Source: Rhodosorus marinus
Taxonomy: Eukaryota > Rhodophyta > Stylonematophyceae > Stylonematales > Stylonemataceae
Assembly (NCBI GenBank): GCA_029953675.1
Contig: JAMWBK010000001.1
Coordinates: forward strand, 2,951,001 to 3,015,000
Direction of reading: 5' to 3'
Length of the DNA: 64,000 bases
The translations under genes were made by a program, and so were the position numbers. Below the pieces are notes generated by a model that saw only the letters and a program-made list of their open reading frames with translations, did not search any database and was not told where the DNA came from. This document shows, piece after piece, positions 33,491 to 46,007 of the stretch; within the stretch, counting starts at the first letter, position 1, and the number at the start of each line of letters is the position of its first letter.

Positions 33491-34979
33491 ATGTCGGTGG
33501 GTTTTGCAGTCGTTCCAGGTCGTCTGATACGACGACGAACCCTCTGTGTGAAAGCCGCTGTCGATGATTCCCACACTGCTGGTCGAAGGGTAGGTTTGTA
33601 CGTAAAAGCTCTTTGGAGAGCGATCTTGCTGAGAAGAGTTGAATGTTGGACCGTTACAGCTCGGATCGGTGGCGTTGACTTCTGCGACGGTCATGTGGGC
33701 GGTTGGCAATGCAATTCAACGGCAATTGATACTCTCCGGACTAAACCCGGTACGTAGCAGCCTCAATTCGGCCCCGCTGATTTTCACTCTAATCGAAAAC
33801 GTTCTTCGACAATAGAGCTTTGTTACGGCAGCGCGCTTCGGAGGGACTGGACTGCTGTTCCTTCCGAGTTTCAGGCTAAGATATTTCATCCCAGGATTAA
33901 AGCTGGCGTTGCTTTCATTTTGCGGGAACGCCTTACTGTCAATGGCCCTACGATTGACCGCGGCGTCGCGAGCATCCTTTTTCACATCTCTGAGCGTCAT
34001 ACTGACCCCACTGTTGGCAGCAGCTGTGCGAAAGGAACTACCAAAGGCCCGTCATATCTACGGCAGCATCATTTCGTTCCTCGGTATCTACTTCATTACT
34101 AGGGAGGTGAAGCGCTAAGTCCATCTACCTTGACCGTTGACCATTGCTGGATTACTCAACCCAAAAATCCGTGTAGGGCTTGATCAACAGTAGCATTTCA
34201 CATCTGGGAGATGGACTGGCCTTCATGGCTGCATTCTTCTTCGCGTCGTACATTGTTACGCTGGGAATAGAATCCCCCAAACATGATACCAAGGGCTTGA
34301 CATCCGCTGTCCGAGTTTGCAACGGCATAATCTGCTCATCTTGGGCTCTGACCGTCGTTGCTTTGCACTTGAAGTCTGTAAGAAAACGCAACGGCCGTCC
34401 CCCTTCCGGTCCGTTCGGATATATTTTACGCTCACATCTTATCTACTTCTTTGCAGGGCTCAACCCTTCCCGTGCAATCTATTCTCAACAGTGGAGTTCT
34501 GGCATGGATAGGTAGGAGCTAGGAACATGGGGACATCCTTTGCGAACACAGTGTGTGAAAGCTTACTGCGAATCTGCACATTTACCTCACAGGAATTGCC
34601 CTACTTATCGCGATGTTGTCGGCATCCGGACTTTTACAAGTATGGGGACAGAAGAAACTCAACCCCAATGACTGTGCCCTTATATTCTCACTCGTTCCGT
34701 AAGACAGCATCCCCGCAAAAGTCCGTTTTGTAACGGAGGAGTTGAGCACAGTGTCCCCATCTCAGGGACGCGTCTCCCAGATTCTTTGCTGACTAACTCT
34801 CTCCCATTCCTCGAATTCCCGGCAGAGTCTGGTCAGCTATCATTGGCGTCACGTTGTTTAAAGAGACGCTGAAGAGAACTTCAATTTTCGGTGCAGCTCT
34901 TCTATTCCTAGGATGTTTTATAGGCCAGAGAGAGCCTAGTCCAACTCTTGCCAAGCACCAATCTGTTGACGCTAACTAG
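33491..34979 (+). CDS. Plastid-targeted DMT/EamA-family transporter
   Basis: Seven exons: 33491-33589, 33660-33749, 33816-34106, 34177-34377, 34457-34511, 34593-34698, 34826-34979; 331 residues; all introns GT-AG (66-127 nt). The N-terminus MSVGFAVVPGRLIRRRTLCV is a basic transit peptide. It is followed by about ten hydrophobic helices in two EamA-type halves. The first half has ATVMWAVGNAIQRQ and ASRASFFTSLSVILTPLLAA, the helix-3/4 pattern typical of EamA repeats. The second half ends with AIIGVTLFKETLKR and GAALLFLGCF. Family members move small metabolites or amino acids by exchange or efflux; the substrate cannot be read from sequence. Probable location: plastid envelope. Confidence 0.87.
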
Positions 34980-35207
34980 GGAACTAGAACTCGGTCATCG
35001 TCAGGATTAATTTAATAGGACTTTGTTCACTGAAAGCTATTGATTTCATAGCATCGTGTTGTCCATTGAGAGCTCGTAATCAAGCAACGAGTTTCAAGCG
35101 ATCCCCTCCTCCCAACAACCTCACGAAAAGGCTACGCATGTGCCAATGCAGTTTAAAGACCATAAAAGTTCAGGATGAAAACAATCAAAGGCTGTGGTTG
35201 ATGTGAA

Positions 35208-36187
35208 ATGGGTGAAGCCCGGAGTTCCAACGCGTCCACCAAGCGCTTTGGAATGAAAATTATGGCTTCGGGCTTTCTTGTTCAATCCGGTTGCGGCTGC
35301 AAGCGCCTGAGCTCGAGAGGGCTGTATATGTGTGAGCGTGAATGGAAAGGGACGTCCAAGCAGACTCCTGGGATTGTCAAGGTATTATCTTATTTCTTCA
35401 CGGAATCGGGTTAGGGAAGAACTTTGCTGACTCTTTTCGCGTGGAAGCAGGCTCTCGTATCGGCTCTAACAGCCGTAGTGACGGGCATCCAACCTCAAGC
35501 TGAGGAGGCAATCGAGAGCTTCTCTGATTTGTTGTCAGCTGATGACGTGCTTAGCACTGTAAAGGATGATTACGAGCAAAGACAGTACTTTCTGACTGGG
35601 GACATATCCAGACGCATATACTTGCAAACTACTGAGTTCATAGATCCAACGGTTACCGTCAAAGGTGCACAATGATGACTCAGGCGCATGCTGAGAATTC
35701 ACGCCCCGGACTGAGCGCTACAATTCTGCCGTGGAAACACCAGGTCTGCAGAATTGGGAAAGAAATATTCAATCCATAAATCGGTTCATCACAGATGAAC
35801 GTATTGACCTGCTCAATATGGAGAAGGAACAAGGACTTATTCGTACGAGGTGGAGGCTTGTTTGTACAGTTACCCTTCCTTGGAGGTAAGCGGGGCACCA
35901 CTGGGGCAAGCTCGCCAACGTGTCTATTGCAAACGTGGACTCCCTTGATATTGCGCACGGATCACGACGTTCGCTCTTACACACTAGTTCCTTGCGGATA
36001 AATGGTCATTGCGGCTATTCCCAGACCAGTTCTGGATGTCTACGGACAGACTGAGCACTTCATCGATGAGTCTAGCGGTCGCGTTGCCGTCCACGTTGAA
36101 AGCTGGGACTGTTCTGCCTCTGAAGCTTTGCTGCAGCTGCTGAAGCCTGGTCCCCCTAAGACCACCGACAGTGCTTCTGGTCCTTGA
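35208..36187 (+). CDS. DUF2358-like (SnoaL/NTF2-fold) protein, probably plastid
   Basis: Four exons: 35208-35381, 35451-35664, 35745-35885, 36025-36187 (third acceptor within one base of 35744); about 230 residues. Candidate starts are ATG 35208 or ATG 35253 (MKIMASGFLVQSGCGCKR); the latter resembles a transit peptide. The core VKDDYEQRQYFLTGDISRRI-YLQTTEFIDPTV...GLQNWERNIQSINRF matches the plant/algal DUF2358 pattern (V-x-x-D-[FY]-x-x-R-x-[YF]-[FL]-x-T-G, then F-x-D-P-T and a W/N-rich helix), a cone-shaped NTF2-like fold. C-terminal tail Ser/Thr/Pro-rich. Function of the family is unknown; plant relatives are chloroplast proteins. Confidence 0.78.
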
Positions 36188-36653
36188 TAGTCGGGCTAGA
36201 TCAACTGGTAGAGTTCCTCTGTCTATGCTTCTGCGCTACTATGGTTGTGTCGACAAAGAACGGGGCAACGGCGGCAACTTGACATGAGAATAATCCCTTG
36301 ATAACCCTTACCTCGAGACTGCAACTAGATAAATAAGGAAAATAAGACAACAACTACACATTACAAAGATAATGACATACAACAGGTCCAGGGATGACCA
36401 ACATATAATGCAAAAAAGAGAAGCGGAGGTATACAAGAGGCACCCAGACAGAGAGGCAGTAAGAACCGTTCAACTCTTCCGTTCCACCCCCTTCCCGCCA
36501 CTTTGCCTTTGCCTGTCCGCTCACTGGCCAACGACAAAAAGGAAAGCAAAACACACGTCGACAAACCCGGCATAGTTTGTCGATCAACGATCTTTCTCCG
36601 TAGGGAAAGAAGAAAGTTAAAACAAGCGCCCAACATCATGAGATAATCCAACC
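36188..36653. other. Convergent intergenic region
   Basis: 466 bp between the 3' ends of the DUF2358-like gene (+) and the zinc-finger gene (-). No gene recognised. Confidence 0.5.
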
Positions 36654-38072
36654 TTAGAAGAGCCGTTTCGGTGGTCCAGCGCCAGCATCATCCTTATGCA
36701 CTCGCTTCTTATGGGTGGTTAGAGTTCCCTTCTCGCCAAAGGTTGCCCCGCACAGATCGCAAGCATAGGGTCTCAGATTCTCGTGAACAGTTCGAATGTG
36801 GACTCCTAAATGGCTCTTTCGTCCGAAAGTCGAAGTGCACTGAGGACAGCTGAAAGGCCGATAGTTCTCATGAACAGTTTTCACGTGCCTGTCGAGGTGG
36901 CTCTTCTGTCCAAAGCTCGTATCACATTGTGAACATCGATACGGTCTCAGCTTGTCATGGACGGTCTTGGTGTGCTTTTGGAGGTTGTTACGAGTGTCAA
37001 AAGCAGACGGGCAATGCTCGCAGCGGAATGGCCTTATCTTCTCGTGCACAGTCCTGATATGCTTCTCCAGGTTGTTCTTCGTTGTAAATGCAAACTCACA
37101 TCTTGGGCAAGAATACGGTCTGCGATCTTTGTGTACCATCTGTTTGTGCTTCTCGAGGTTTTGGCTGTTCAAGAACGGTGTTGCATTGCACATGTTGCAC
37201 TCGAACAGCCTCCTATCTGAGTGCCTCGACCGCATGTGCACAGTTAACCTCTCCTTATCATCAAAACCCTCACTACAAATCTCGCATGGAAACACGGACG
37301 CTTGCGAATGAACAGCTCGGAAGTGGCTCATGAGTTGTTTCTTCTTGAAGAAAGCCATGCTACATCGGTTGCATGAGTAGCTCATCCCGTTCCATTTCAT
37401 ACCATTACCGGCGCCGTCCCTATCGTCCACAGGTGCTGCGAGCGGATCATTCAGGTTCTGTCCTTGTATAGCAGAATCCATTTTGGACACCTTATAATTG
37501 TCGAAAGCGAACACAGACTTTCGGATCGGGTCCTGCATATCTCCCATAGCTGACTGGGGTTGAAGCGGCTGCATTCCCTGTGGGATTGGATGCGGTTGCT
37601 GAAATTGACTTCTCGGGTCCATAGGATCAAACTGTGTTTCGGGGTGCCCATGCAGATGCTGCTGCCGGAACTGTCCCATGGGATCCTGAATTCCAGGCAG
37701 CGCTCCATCTATACCGTCCCCCCAAATCTGTCCCATTGGCATCCTCTGTTGTACGTTATAACCATAAGCATCTATGGGCCGTCTTGCTCCGTGATCAACC
37801 ATTCCCGGTGCCTGCTGACCCCCTGGTGCCATGCCAAACCCAGGGACACCTGTCTGGCTCATATACGCGTGCCCGTCCATCTAACAACCAAGAAACGTGA
37901 GATACAAAGGAAAAAACTTAGCTCACAGCACCAAAAGCAAACGCCACCAGGAAACGGCAAACACTCTTACGTTTCCCGGTGCATTGATCATCGGCCCAGC
38001 GCTCTCAGCCGGAGTTTGAATCCCATCGGCGTTCACCCACGGACGATGCCGTCCTCTCAAATCTGCTGCCAT
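36654..38072 (-). CDS. C2H2 zinc-finger protein with eight tandem fingers
   Basis: Two exons (minus): 38072-37971 and 37880-36654, 90-nt intron, phase 0; 442 residues. N-terminal half (about 1-205) is Met/Pro/Gln/Gly-rich and disordered. The C-terminal half has eight consecutive C2H2 fingers of C-x2-C-x12-H-x3/4-H form (first YSCNRCSMAF, last YACDLCGATF; the third has one extra residue between Cys and His). They are separated by H-x4-R-P-[YF] linkers resembling the TGEKP linker type. Expected to be a nuclear sequence-specific DNA- (or RNA-) binding protein. Fingers 4-7 are very similar, indicating recent internal duplication. The ATG at 37880 would give a shorter product, but the acceptor directly before it and the open upstream exon favour the longer one. 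Confidence 0.9.
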
Positions 38073-41000
38073 CTGCTAATAAATACTGACGAACCAGATT
38101 GCTTACGATTGCTTCCACGTTTCTACCGATCAACTCGCCTTCCAAACACTGAGCCACAACCACAAGCACCAAACCGCACAGCAGTCAGTTGTTCCTCAAC
38201 AACAAGGAGTCAGCCTCCTCCACACCGAAGCGAAAGCAAAACACTTCCGTTCAACCCAAAGCGAAATCTAATAAAAGACTTCGCTTCTCCCCCTCTCTCC
38301 CCCCGCCCCTGCCAAAAAAGAAAAAAACGCTCACACCAGCGCTCTCGCCCTCTTCACACCTATCTGCCAGGCCCAACTTCTTCCTCCCAAATCGCTATTG
38401 AACATACGGGACACCCTCCCCAACAACAATAAAATACATATCCCCTCAAATCTCTCAAAAAACACTTGGCCCCCACACCCCCCATTCTCACCGGAAACAA
38501 GAGAAAAACTTGAAAAATGTGAAAATTTTGTTGTCAACAGTAGTATCGCCATAGACTAACGAGACCAAAGCAGACAAGAACCTATTTCGTTATTCAACGT
38601 TCCTCACCCTCCCCCCCCCGCACCTTTCCTTTTCCACTTTACGAGGTATGATTTTGCCTCGCTCACATTTTTCTTTTCGGAAAGGAAATTTTCATCCGCT
38701 AAGAACAATGGTGACCAGAAAAGATGATGGAGGCGAAAGAGGGGTAGGGGGGGGAGGGGGGGAGGGAGGGAAGAATATGTAGGTTGGCCATTACAGAAGT
38801 AAATAAGAACAAATAGTAATCATAAAGGGGGCGGCGAAGAGTACGAGAAATGAACGAATGAATGAATGAATGAAGGAGTAAAATTAATTATAAAAACTGT
38901 TCAACGTAATATTTCCCTAGAAGAAGAAAAAAAATTGAGCGCGAAAAAAATTCGTTCAAATCATTTGGAAGCGAACTCAGAAAAGGGCCTTTTTTCTCTA
39001 GACTCATGTTACCCCCTTAACACGATCCTATCCGTTTAGGGAAGATCGAATGTAAAAATAAATTATATACTTTTTCTTTTTTCTTTCTGGTGCAGGGTCC
39101 TTGAACCATCTGGTATTTTGGCCGCGAAAACTCTTCCCTGATTAATATTCATCTTCCCTGGTTTAGTATTTTGGCTCTAATTAAGATGCTTTTCGGTGTT
39201 GTTCTGTTTTTTGTTTAGAAGTTTTAGTTGATCCCCCCCTTTTTTTCTCGGTTTCTCTCTTCTTTTTTTTTTTTTCGTGGTGGTTTCTTTTCCGTGCCTA
39301 CCCCTGTGTTCTTTGGGGAGTCGGATCCTGGAGGGCACAGCAGAAAGTTCAAATTGTTAAAATTTATTGAGCGTAGAAAGACACCGGTCTTTCCTTGATA
39401 GTTCAGGTCTTACCAGGGGGGGGGGTTTGGAAAGAAAGTTTTAAAAGGGGTTTGGAAGGTTGTATGGAATTATTATTATTTTTCAATAGGATCAATGCAA
39501 TTTTGGAAAAAGTTTAAGGTGATTCTAGAATCGGCAACGGATTTAAGCATGGCTTCATATATATTTATAAAATTCAGTAGAATGGTAATCCAATGAGTAA
39601 AACGCTTGGGAATTCTGGATCAAATTTTGTTTTTTTATGACCTCTGCAATCCCCTGCGTTAGTGTCGGTCTCCCCCAAGCATTTACTCCGAAATGCACAC
39701 AGATTGGCCTGTTTTTTAGTTGAATGAAAACATATATTTATTCTTCTAGAGTCATGGGTCTGGAGAATGTTAAATGCTCTTCTCAGCGTTCAGAGGGGCC
39801 CTACTTTTGTTTCGTTTCAACTTCTTTTATTTTTCTCCCCAGGGGTGGGTCCAAGGGAGCATCCTCCGCTCGATCCGCGGAATGCACAATCCTCTTCCCC
39901 TTTTAGAATTCTGGTGTTGACGGAGTCTCCGCTATTTATTTTTAAGAATATGAAACAATGGATTCTTTAGTGTGCTCGTACAAGGGGGCAGGTCGGCAAT
40001 CTGTTTTTAGGTTGCAGCGGGGTTCGATCGGAGTGCGTACGGATGCTGTTAGTATTATTCGTTTCAGCTTGGAACCAGCGTGAGAGACTTTTCTTCTTTT
40101 TTTTTTTGCTCTGCTTGGAACTGCGCTGTCGCTGAGGCTACGTATATATCTCGTGAGCAGCCCCAGGCTCCATACCGGGTAATGAGAAAGTTCCTCCTCC
40201 ATATAGCTCTGCGGGTGATCATCGCTTCAGCAACTGGGTGTGAGACGCCGGAATGAAACTTTTGAAACCGTGCCAAGACATGATAGTGAGAGTTGAGGAA
40301 TTCTCACTTCGAGACCGCGTCGAGGTAGGTGCCTGCGCTCTCCTGCGCAAGATTCTTTTAGCAGAACGGAACCTGGAGACCTTGTACCTAGCGCAAGAGA
40401 AAACCTAAGCAGGCAAGCAAACCTAAAGCCGGTAGAGAGGCGCGGGAGTGAAGCATTTGGACGATGGCTGTGTGCTCAGTAGTTTCTAGAGATGCACACT
40501 GTGAATGCAGCAATTGAACTCCCCGCACGCTCACGCGGTCGAACAGCGTCGCGGGGTTTTACCTCGCACTCCTAACTCGCCCGGAAGATCTCCGGAAAGC
40601 CGAAAACCTAAAAATTCCTCAGTGTACGCATTGGTTTTCCTTGTTCGATGGAAGCATCCCCTGGACTTGTTACAACTCCCCTCCTTGATCGTCGCGGGAC
40701 ATTAACCAGACTCTCACCTTACAACCCTCTGCTCCTTGTATTGCTCGTGACGAGCTTTCCAAACAAAGCGCGTCGGGGCAAAGCCAACGGCAAGGAGCCC
40801 ATCTTCCATACCCGTTAAAACAAAAGACACAGAAAGAGCATTATAAAAACTAAAATATATCATTCCAGAAATACCTACCCCCTTGATCCAATATTGATTT
40901 CTTTGCCTCCGCTGTTTTGTTTTTTTTTGGCAGAGGCGAGCACAGATATTTTCAATTTTGACACAAAACAAATAGTCACATACCACCCCCTTTTTCATAT

Positions 41001-43353
41001 CGCCCAAGAACTTGAAACATTCCCTTTTTTTATTCTGGAAAAGAAGTCCCGAGGTTGAGCAGATTGACTACCCCCTTCATGTTTACTTTTTTTTCTATTT
41101 TTCTTCGGCTCTAAAAGAGGAGAAAAAAAGGGGGGGTAAAGGGAGAATTAGTTTGTCATAGCCAGCTGCGTCTTCTGGCTTCGTGAGTGGGAGAAAAGCC
41201 TTGACTTTGCGGCAAAGGTCATAAACTGACTGGGAGGGGGGGCGGTTCCATATACTATGGCAAAGATTTCTCCATGGTCGCCTTGTCCGGAGCTACACGC
41301 CGTTTTGTCCAAACTCAAGATCTAATCAGAGAGAGAACAAGTTTTCCCTTGCCTAAGCAAACACGGTTTCTTGGGTATATTGCGAAACAGAGACAAAAAG
41401 AGGGCTTGGGATATAATACATTTTGAACTCTGGATCTTTGTCCTCGAGGATGTTGGAAGAATACTGAAAAGAGTTGTATCCTTGTTGAAGGAGGAAAAAA
41501 TGTGTAGAAAACGTCCGCGATTCCGGAATCTCTGCCCCAAGGAAGCTGAAGGGGGTAGAACTTAAAAACATGTCCGCAAAGCAGCCTGGTGTTTTGTCAT
41601 TGCATTAAAACTGGCCACAGCGTGCTCGAGGCTAAGCTGATTTTGGGAAAGTATTCTGGCTGAAAATGATTGTAGGTGGCATTACAGAGGTCTCCCGGAT
41701 ATTTCCACAACTGGTCGACAAGTTTCGCGACACGGGCCCACGTCTCGGACGACTCCAGACTCTCCCTGGTATGTTCACAGGGTTCATCCGGTTAAGACCC
41801 GGCGAACGGGAGTCACTCGGTAAATTCGAGAACAGAATCCTGGATAGTTGAACTACTGACTCCTTCATATCTGTCAGAGGTCTCCCGGATACGTCCACCT
41901 CTGCAATTGCAAGCGAACAAGTCATAGACATGACACTAGAGCGCTAGTGTGGTTTGCGCTATAGGACTAAACTGGTTTGATCTGAATGTTCACTGGACCA
42001 GCACAAAAAACGGAAAGACTAACAAGAACCCCTGGTTTAAGATGCTGTACTTCGAGGAGAAGGCTCCACCCCGCGGTCTCACGGGCTATCGTGGAGGACT
42101 CTGATGGAAGCGTGAATAACAGTGTTGAACTCGCGCTTCCCTGTCCCGTGGCGAATCCCTACTTGCCTCGTCGCGAAGGCGCGGTGCTCCTATGAGCAGA
42201 AACGAATCAACATCTACCGACGGAGGATATTTGCAATCAGCCCTCGCGCATCGCCCCGTCCCGCTCGCCGTTAGACGTTCTTAGGCTACGTTGGTCTTAA
42301 CTATAGTCTTGAGGAACGAACGTTCCTTTGTGGGGTCGAGTGTAGTTCTCCGTTCTCGGGGCTGTTAGCACTCGAATACGGTTCGCGATTATCCGTCGGG
42401 TACGTCGCGCAGTGGAAGATCGTATTATCGCAACTTTGCAGTTGACTACATCCCAGTGGTCTCCTCTTGAAACAAGATGCCCTGGCGTGAGAGGAAGGCT
42501 CAACTCTAGCTGCTTTGGCAAGGAGGTCATGTGAGGGTGCGGAGACTGTTCGTATATGTATATACTGCTTGACAACCGAGATCCAAGTTGATGATGACTG
42601 TTTTAGAGGTCTAGTAGTTTCCGGTGCAACCTAACGTCGGCCAGAGTTACTGGTTGATCCACTCGCTCCAGGCGAGCACTGACCCTCCGCACAGGTGAGA
42701 CAAGGTTCACAGTCCGGGAAAGTGACTCTAGAATATGAAACCGGTATTGGAGGACGCTCAAGAGTCCTTCCTGGGGTTTACAAGATAGCGAACTAACAGC
42801 GAACTAACAGGCGCAGCTTTAGTTTCCATGCGTTTCAAGCATGGCATAGAAGTTCTGATCTTTGATCCGTCCGCTTCCGAGTTTTACTTCACCGGAATCG
42901 CCTTCGACTTCAATGAAGCCTGTTCTCAAGTCAACTCAAGCGATTTCGTCTTGGATTGTGTGGCATCTGGCGTGCATCATGCCGAATATGAAACAAGCTG
43001 TGAGCCAATCCATTCCATGCTAAGCTGAGATCCTGGCCTCACCTCAGAGGCGACCTTAAACCTCTTCCTTCCGATCGGCAGGAAGACAAGAACTATTTAC
43101 AAGTAAACAATTTGCCACGGAGATAGTCTACTGCTGCCCGATTGATAATGTTATTCCAATCGAGATCACAGTAGTAGACGTTTCAGGCTCGGCCGGGTGC
43201 AGAACTGACGCCGGACAACATTGTCCTCTCTGTATATTCAGAAACAATAAAATAACCTACGAAGGTACAGCGGCTAATAACGCTCTTTTCTCCTTACCCA
43301 TTGCAGAGCACTGGCATCCTCAAGGAAAAATTGTAAATTCTGCGACCCGCTGT
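38073..43353. other. Long gene-poor region
   Basis: About 5.3 kb without a gene I can support. Contains pyrimidine-rich sequence upstream of the zinc-finger gene, G runs (38746-38766, 39417-39424), a (GAAT)n microsatellite at 38856-38874, poly-T tracts near 39.24-39.27 kb, and a 17-bp direct repeat (cagaggtctcccggata) at 41685 and 41875. Open frames are short and AT-driven. Confidence 0.5.
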
Positions 43354-43971
43354 TCAACCCGAATTTGCTGTGAGCGAAATAAGATACGCGCAGTGCCGCC
43401 AAAGACAGAAAAGTTCTGCCACACCGCACAGAGCTCGGCAAGCGAATATAAGTACGCCCGCTATCTTCCAAGCCATCATTCCGGCGAGTTTTGGCATCTG
43501 AACAGAGACGACGCCGTAAACTGGCATGAGGAACAAGCCAGATATCGCAAGCGCGCCCAACGGTGTACGAAACCCGTTTCGAAAAATCTCCCTCACAACC
43601 CACGGCGAGTTTTCGATTACGACGATTTTCCAGTTCTTCCCCAGTCTGTGGTTGACAGTAAATACGAGCCCCTCCAACACCAACACGAGCGGCCCTAGTA
43701 CTTGATACGCTTGACAGGAAAGAACCCCTCTGCTTGCGATATCAATTGTTACGTCTAGAAAGGCTCCAAACTCTGAAGTCTGGTTCAGCCTCCTCGCAGC
43801 CATGCCATCGAATCCATCAAGAATAAACGACAGGCCATAGCAAACCCAGAATCCAACCTTCCGCTCTATGCCGTATCTGGATAGCGCCAAAACAACCAAA
43901 ACAATCCTCAAGTAACCGATAACATTCGGCACCCACAACCAAACCGGGAGCTTGTTCGCCATCGTGAACAC
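43354..43971 (-). CDS. CDP-alcohol phosphatidyltransferase, phosphatidylinositol-synthase-like
   Basis: Single exon, 205 residues from ATG 43971 (ATG 43962, MANKLPVWLWVPNVIGY, is equally possible). The catalytic CDP-alcohol phosphotransferase motif D-G-x2-A-R-x8-G-x3-D-x3-D is intact in the run that starts LDGFDGMAARRLNQ and continues SEFGAFLDVTID. It is preceded by a helix starting VPNVIGYLRIV, as in PI synthase. Several further hydrophobic helices follow. Closest in pattern to eukaryotic CDIPT/PIS, which makes phosphatidylinositol from CDP-diacylglycerol and inositol in the ER, but the C-terminal half is diverged, so another head-group acceptor is possible. Length is typical (about 210-220). 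Confidence 0.8.
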   Translation of the reverse strand: MFTMANKLPVWLWVPNVIGYLRIVLVVLALSRYGIERKVGFWVCYGLSFILDGFDGMAARRLNQTSEFGAFLDVTIDIASRGVLSCQAYQVLGPLVLVLEGLVFTVNHRLGKNWKIVVIENSPWVVREIFRNGFRTPLGALAISGLFLMPVYGVVSVQMPKLAGMMAWKIAGVLIFACRALCGVAELFCLWRHCAYLISLTANSG

Positions 43972-46007
43972 GAAAAAGGTCTTCCTGCACGCCCCGTCCT
44001 CCCCAAAGCCGCTCCAAAATCAACCGGATCCTGCGAGAACACGTCGGTGCGTCAGTCCCAATAAAACTCTACCAAGCTCTGGGGCTACCAAATCCAATCG
44101 GCGACGCTTCCATACTCCGAAACTGATTCCTCAAAAACCTCGAATCAAGATTCACAGAGTCTTCACTGACTTCGTCTCCAAAAAATCGAGCCGTGGCAGA
44201 CACACCTACGACGTCTCTCTCCACACAGCATACTCGCGGACACTGCTCGTCCATAAGCGAGCTCCGTTTCAAACGGGAAATACTCATGCATTTACAAACG
44301 CAAAGGTCAGGTATTGAAAACCTGCATTGGGTCGTCAAACACCAGCAGCCATGGGGAGACTCTAGATTCTGCAGCGAAAGAATGAATTCACTTTATATCG
44401 AAGTATAAAGACCGCCGTTGCGGGGGCAGACCCCCGCACAAACGGAACTCGTTCACTCTTACTCCAGCAACGATACGGTGTTGTTTCCCAAGAAGCAAAT
44501 ACCTTTGTGGAGGACGTCTCCACTATTATTTAGGAGTATTTTAGCTTCAAATAAACCGATCTGGTGCTGCAGTACAACAGCCAAACCATCCATCCTTCCT
44601 CATCAGCACCACGATCGTCTTATGGAACCTCCAGCCTTTACTCATCTCATCCCAGAATTCAATCCCCCACCGTTTATACGAGAAAACACACAAAATAAAC
44701 TCTATAACACCGTATAAACGAGTAAAAATATCCGATAAAAATCCGACCAAAAAAAAAAGCACGCATCAAACCACTGTTATATCTCTTGGCCTCTTAGAAT
44801 CTACCCAAAATCGTAATTCGGGGATGATCATCTCATCATTAAAGGGGCAAAGCAGCAGGAATGGGCGCATATAGTACATTTTTAGTACATTAAAATCCTA
44901 TTAATTCTTTTTATTTTCGAATTATTGGATATATGGAATGTACTAGTATGTTAAGCTTGTTTACTAATGAATGGTGTGGGTGAAAAAAAGGAAGCGGAAC
45001 ATGAGATGTGAAGTGGGTCGGGGTGGGAGAGGGTGGGCGGTTTAAGGGGGAGGGGGAGGGGGGGAGGTTGGGATTGGGATCTTGAGGGAGATCGGGAGAG
45101 TGGGTGGAGTTTGAGAAGGGACTTGTTGAATAGTATTTGAGTGTTCTAATGCTGAGGTTGAAGCAAACTAGTGAAAGGGTATATTTTTTCTTGTTTTTTT
45201 TTGAGTGAGGCTAGTTGTGTTTTGAGTGGTGGGTGGGTTGGAGTGGTTTTTGAAGTGAAGGTAATAGGTTGGAGCTTGTGAGGAACGGCGGTATTGGGGA
45301 AAACCTTTTGGAAACGTAGAGATAAGTTGGGAGGAGGTTTTTGTCGTTTTGGTGTTTTCCTTCGTTTTTTTTTTGTTTTTGTGAAGCGTTTGGTTGAAGG
45401 GGATTTTTTTTTTGGTTTGTCCTTTGGCATTGCATTTCTTTGCTTTGTTGAAAGAGGTTTTTGGGAAAACAGCTTGAGTTTGTTGCAGGTTTGAAGGGTT
45501 GGAGGGGGGGGGGGAGTTTCAATGAGAGATTAAGGATCGGGCGTCGTGTGAGAAGTTTGAACATCGAGATAAGAAGGACTGAGAGAAGGTTTTTGCTACC
45601 CTTGGAAAACTGATAATTTGTGCTTTGCGGGTAGAAAAAGAAGATTTTCCCTCTTTTTTTCACGTTCCTTTGTTTGGAGTTGAGAGGAACGAGTCGTTGG
45701 GAAAGGCGCGGGGCGGGCAGGTGTTCATCATCGAGACCGACCTAGAGAGCTGAGGTTTGTACTGAAATTGATGCCCGGAGCTGTTCTTGTTCACCATGCC
45801 GTGAGGGGCTTTGCCGCTTACCTGGAGTTGACTGGTTTTTTTCGGCGGTTTTTCAAACGCATGTTGCAGGTGTCTGGTAGGACTATAATGGAGGGCTAGG
45901 CATTGTCGGGTAGTGTTGCGACCATTGAGAGGCTCTGGATTGCGCTGTTTGGTTGTAGTTGTTTTGGATTTTTATTGCTGGGCTCGTTTGGAGGTGGGGA
46001 TTGAGGA
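43972..46007. other. Divergent intergenic region
   Basis: Spacer between the phosphatidyltransferase (-) and the NAPE-PLD-like gene (+). Contains a perfect hairpin at 44419-44438 (tgcggggg-caga-cccccgca) and purine-rich, T-tract-rich sequence at 45.0-45.7 kb. No gene recognised. Confidence 0.45.

Noticed and set aside
37560-38432. 290-codon open frame antisense to the zinc-finger gene
   Set aside because: Overlaps a clear C2H2 gene and its intron; composition is a shadow effect.
42645-42670. String actggttgatcc resembling the 5' end of 18S rRNA
   Set aside because: The following bases diverge at once from small-subunit rRNA.
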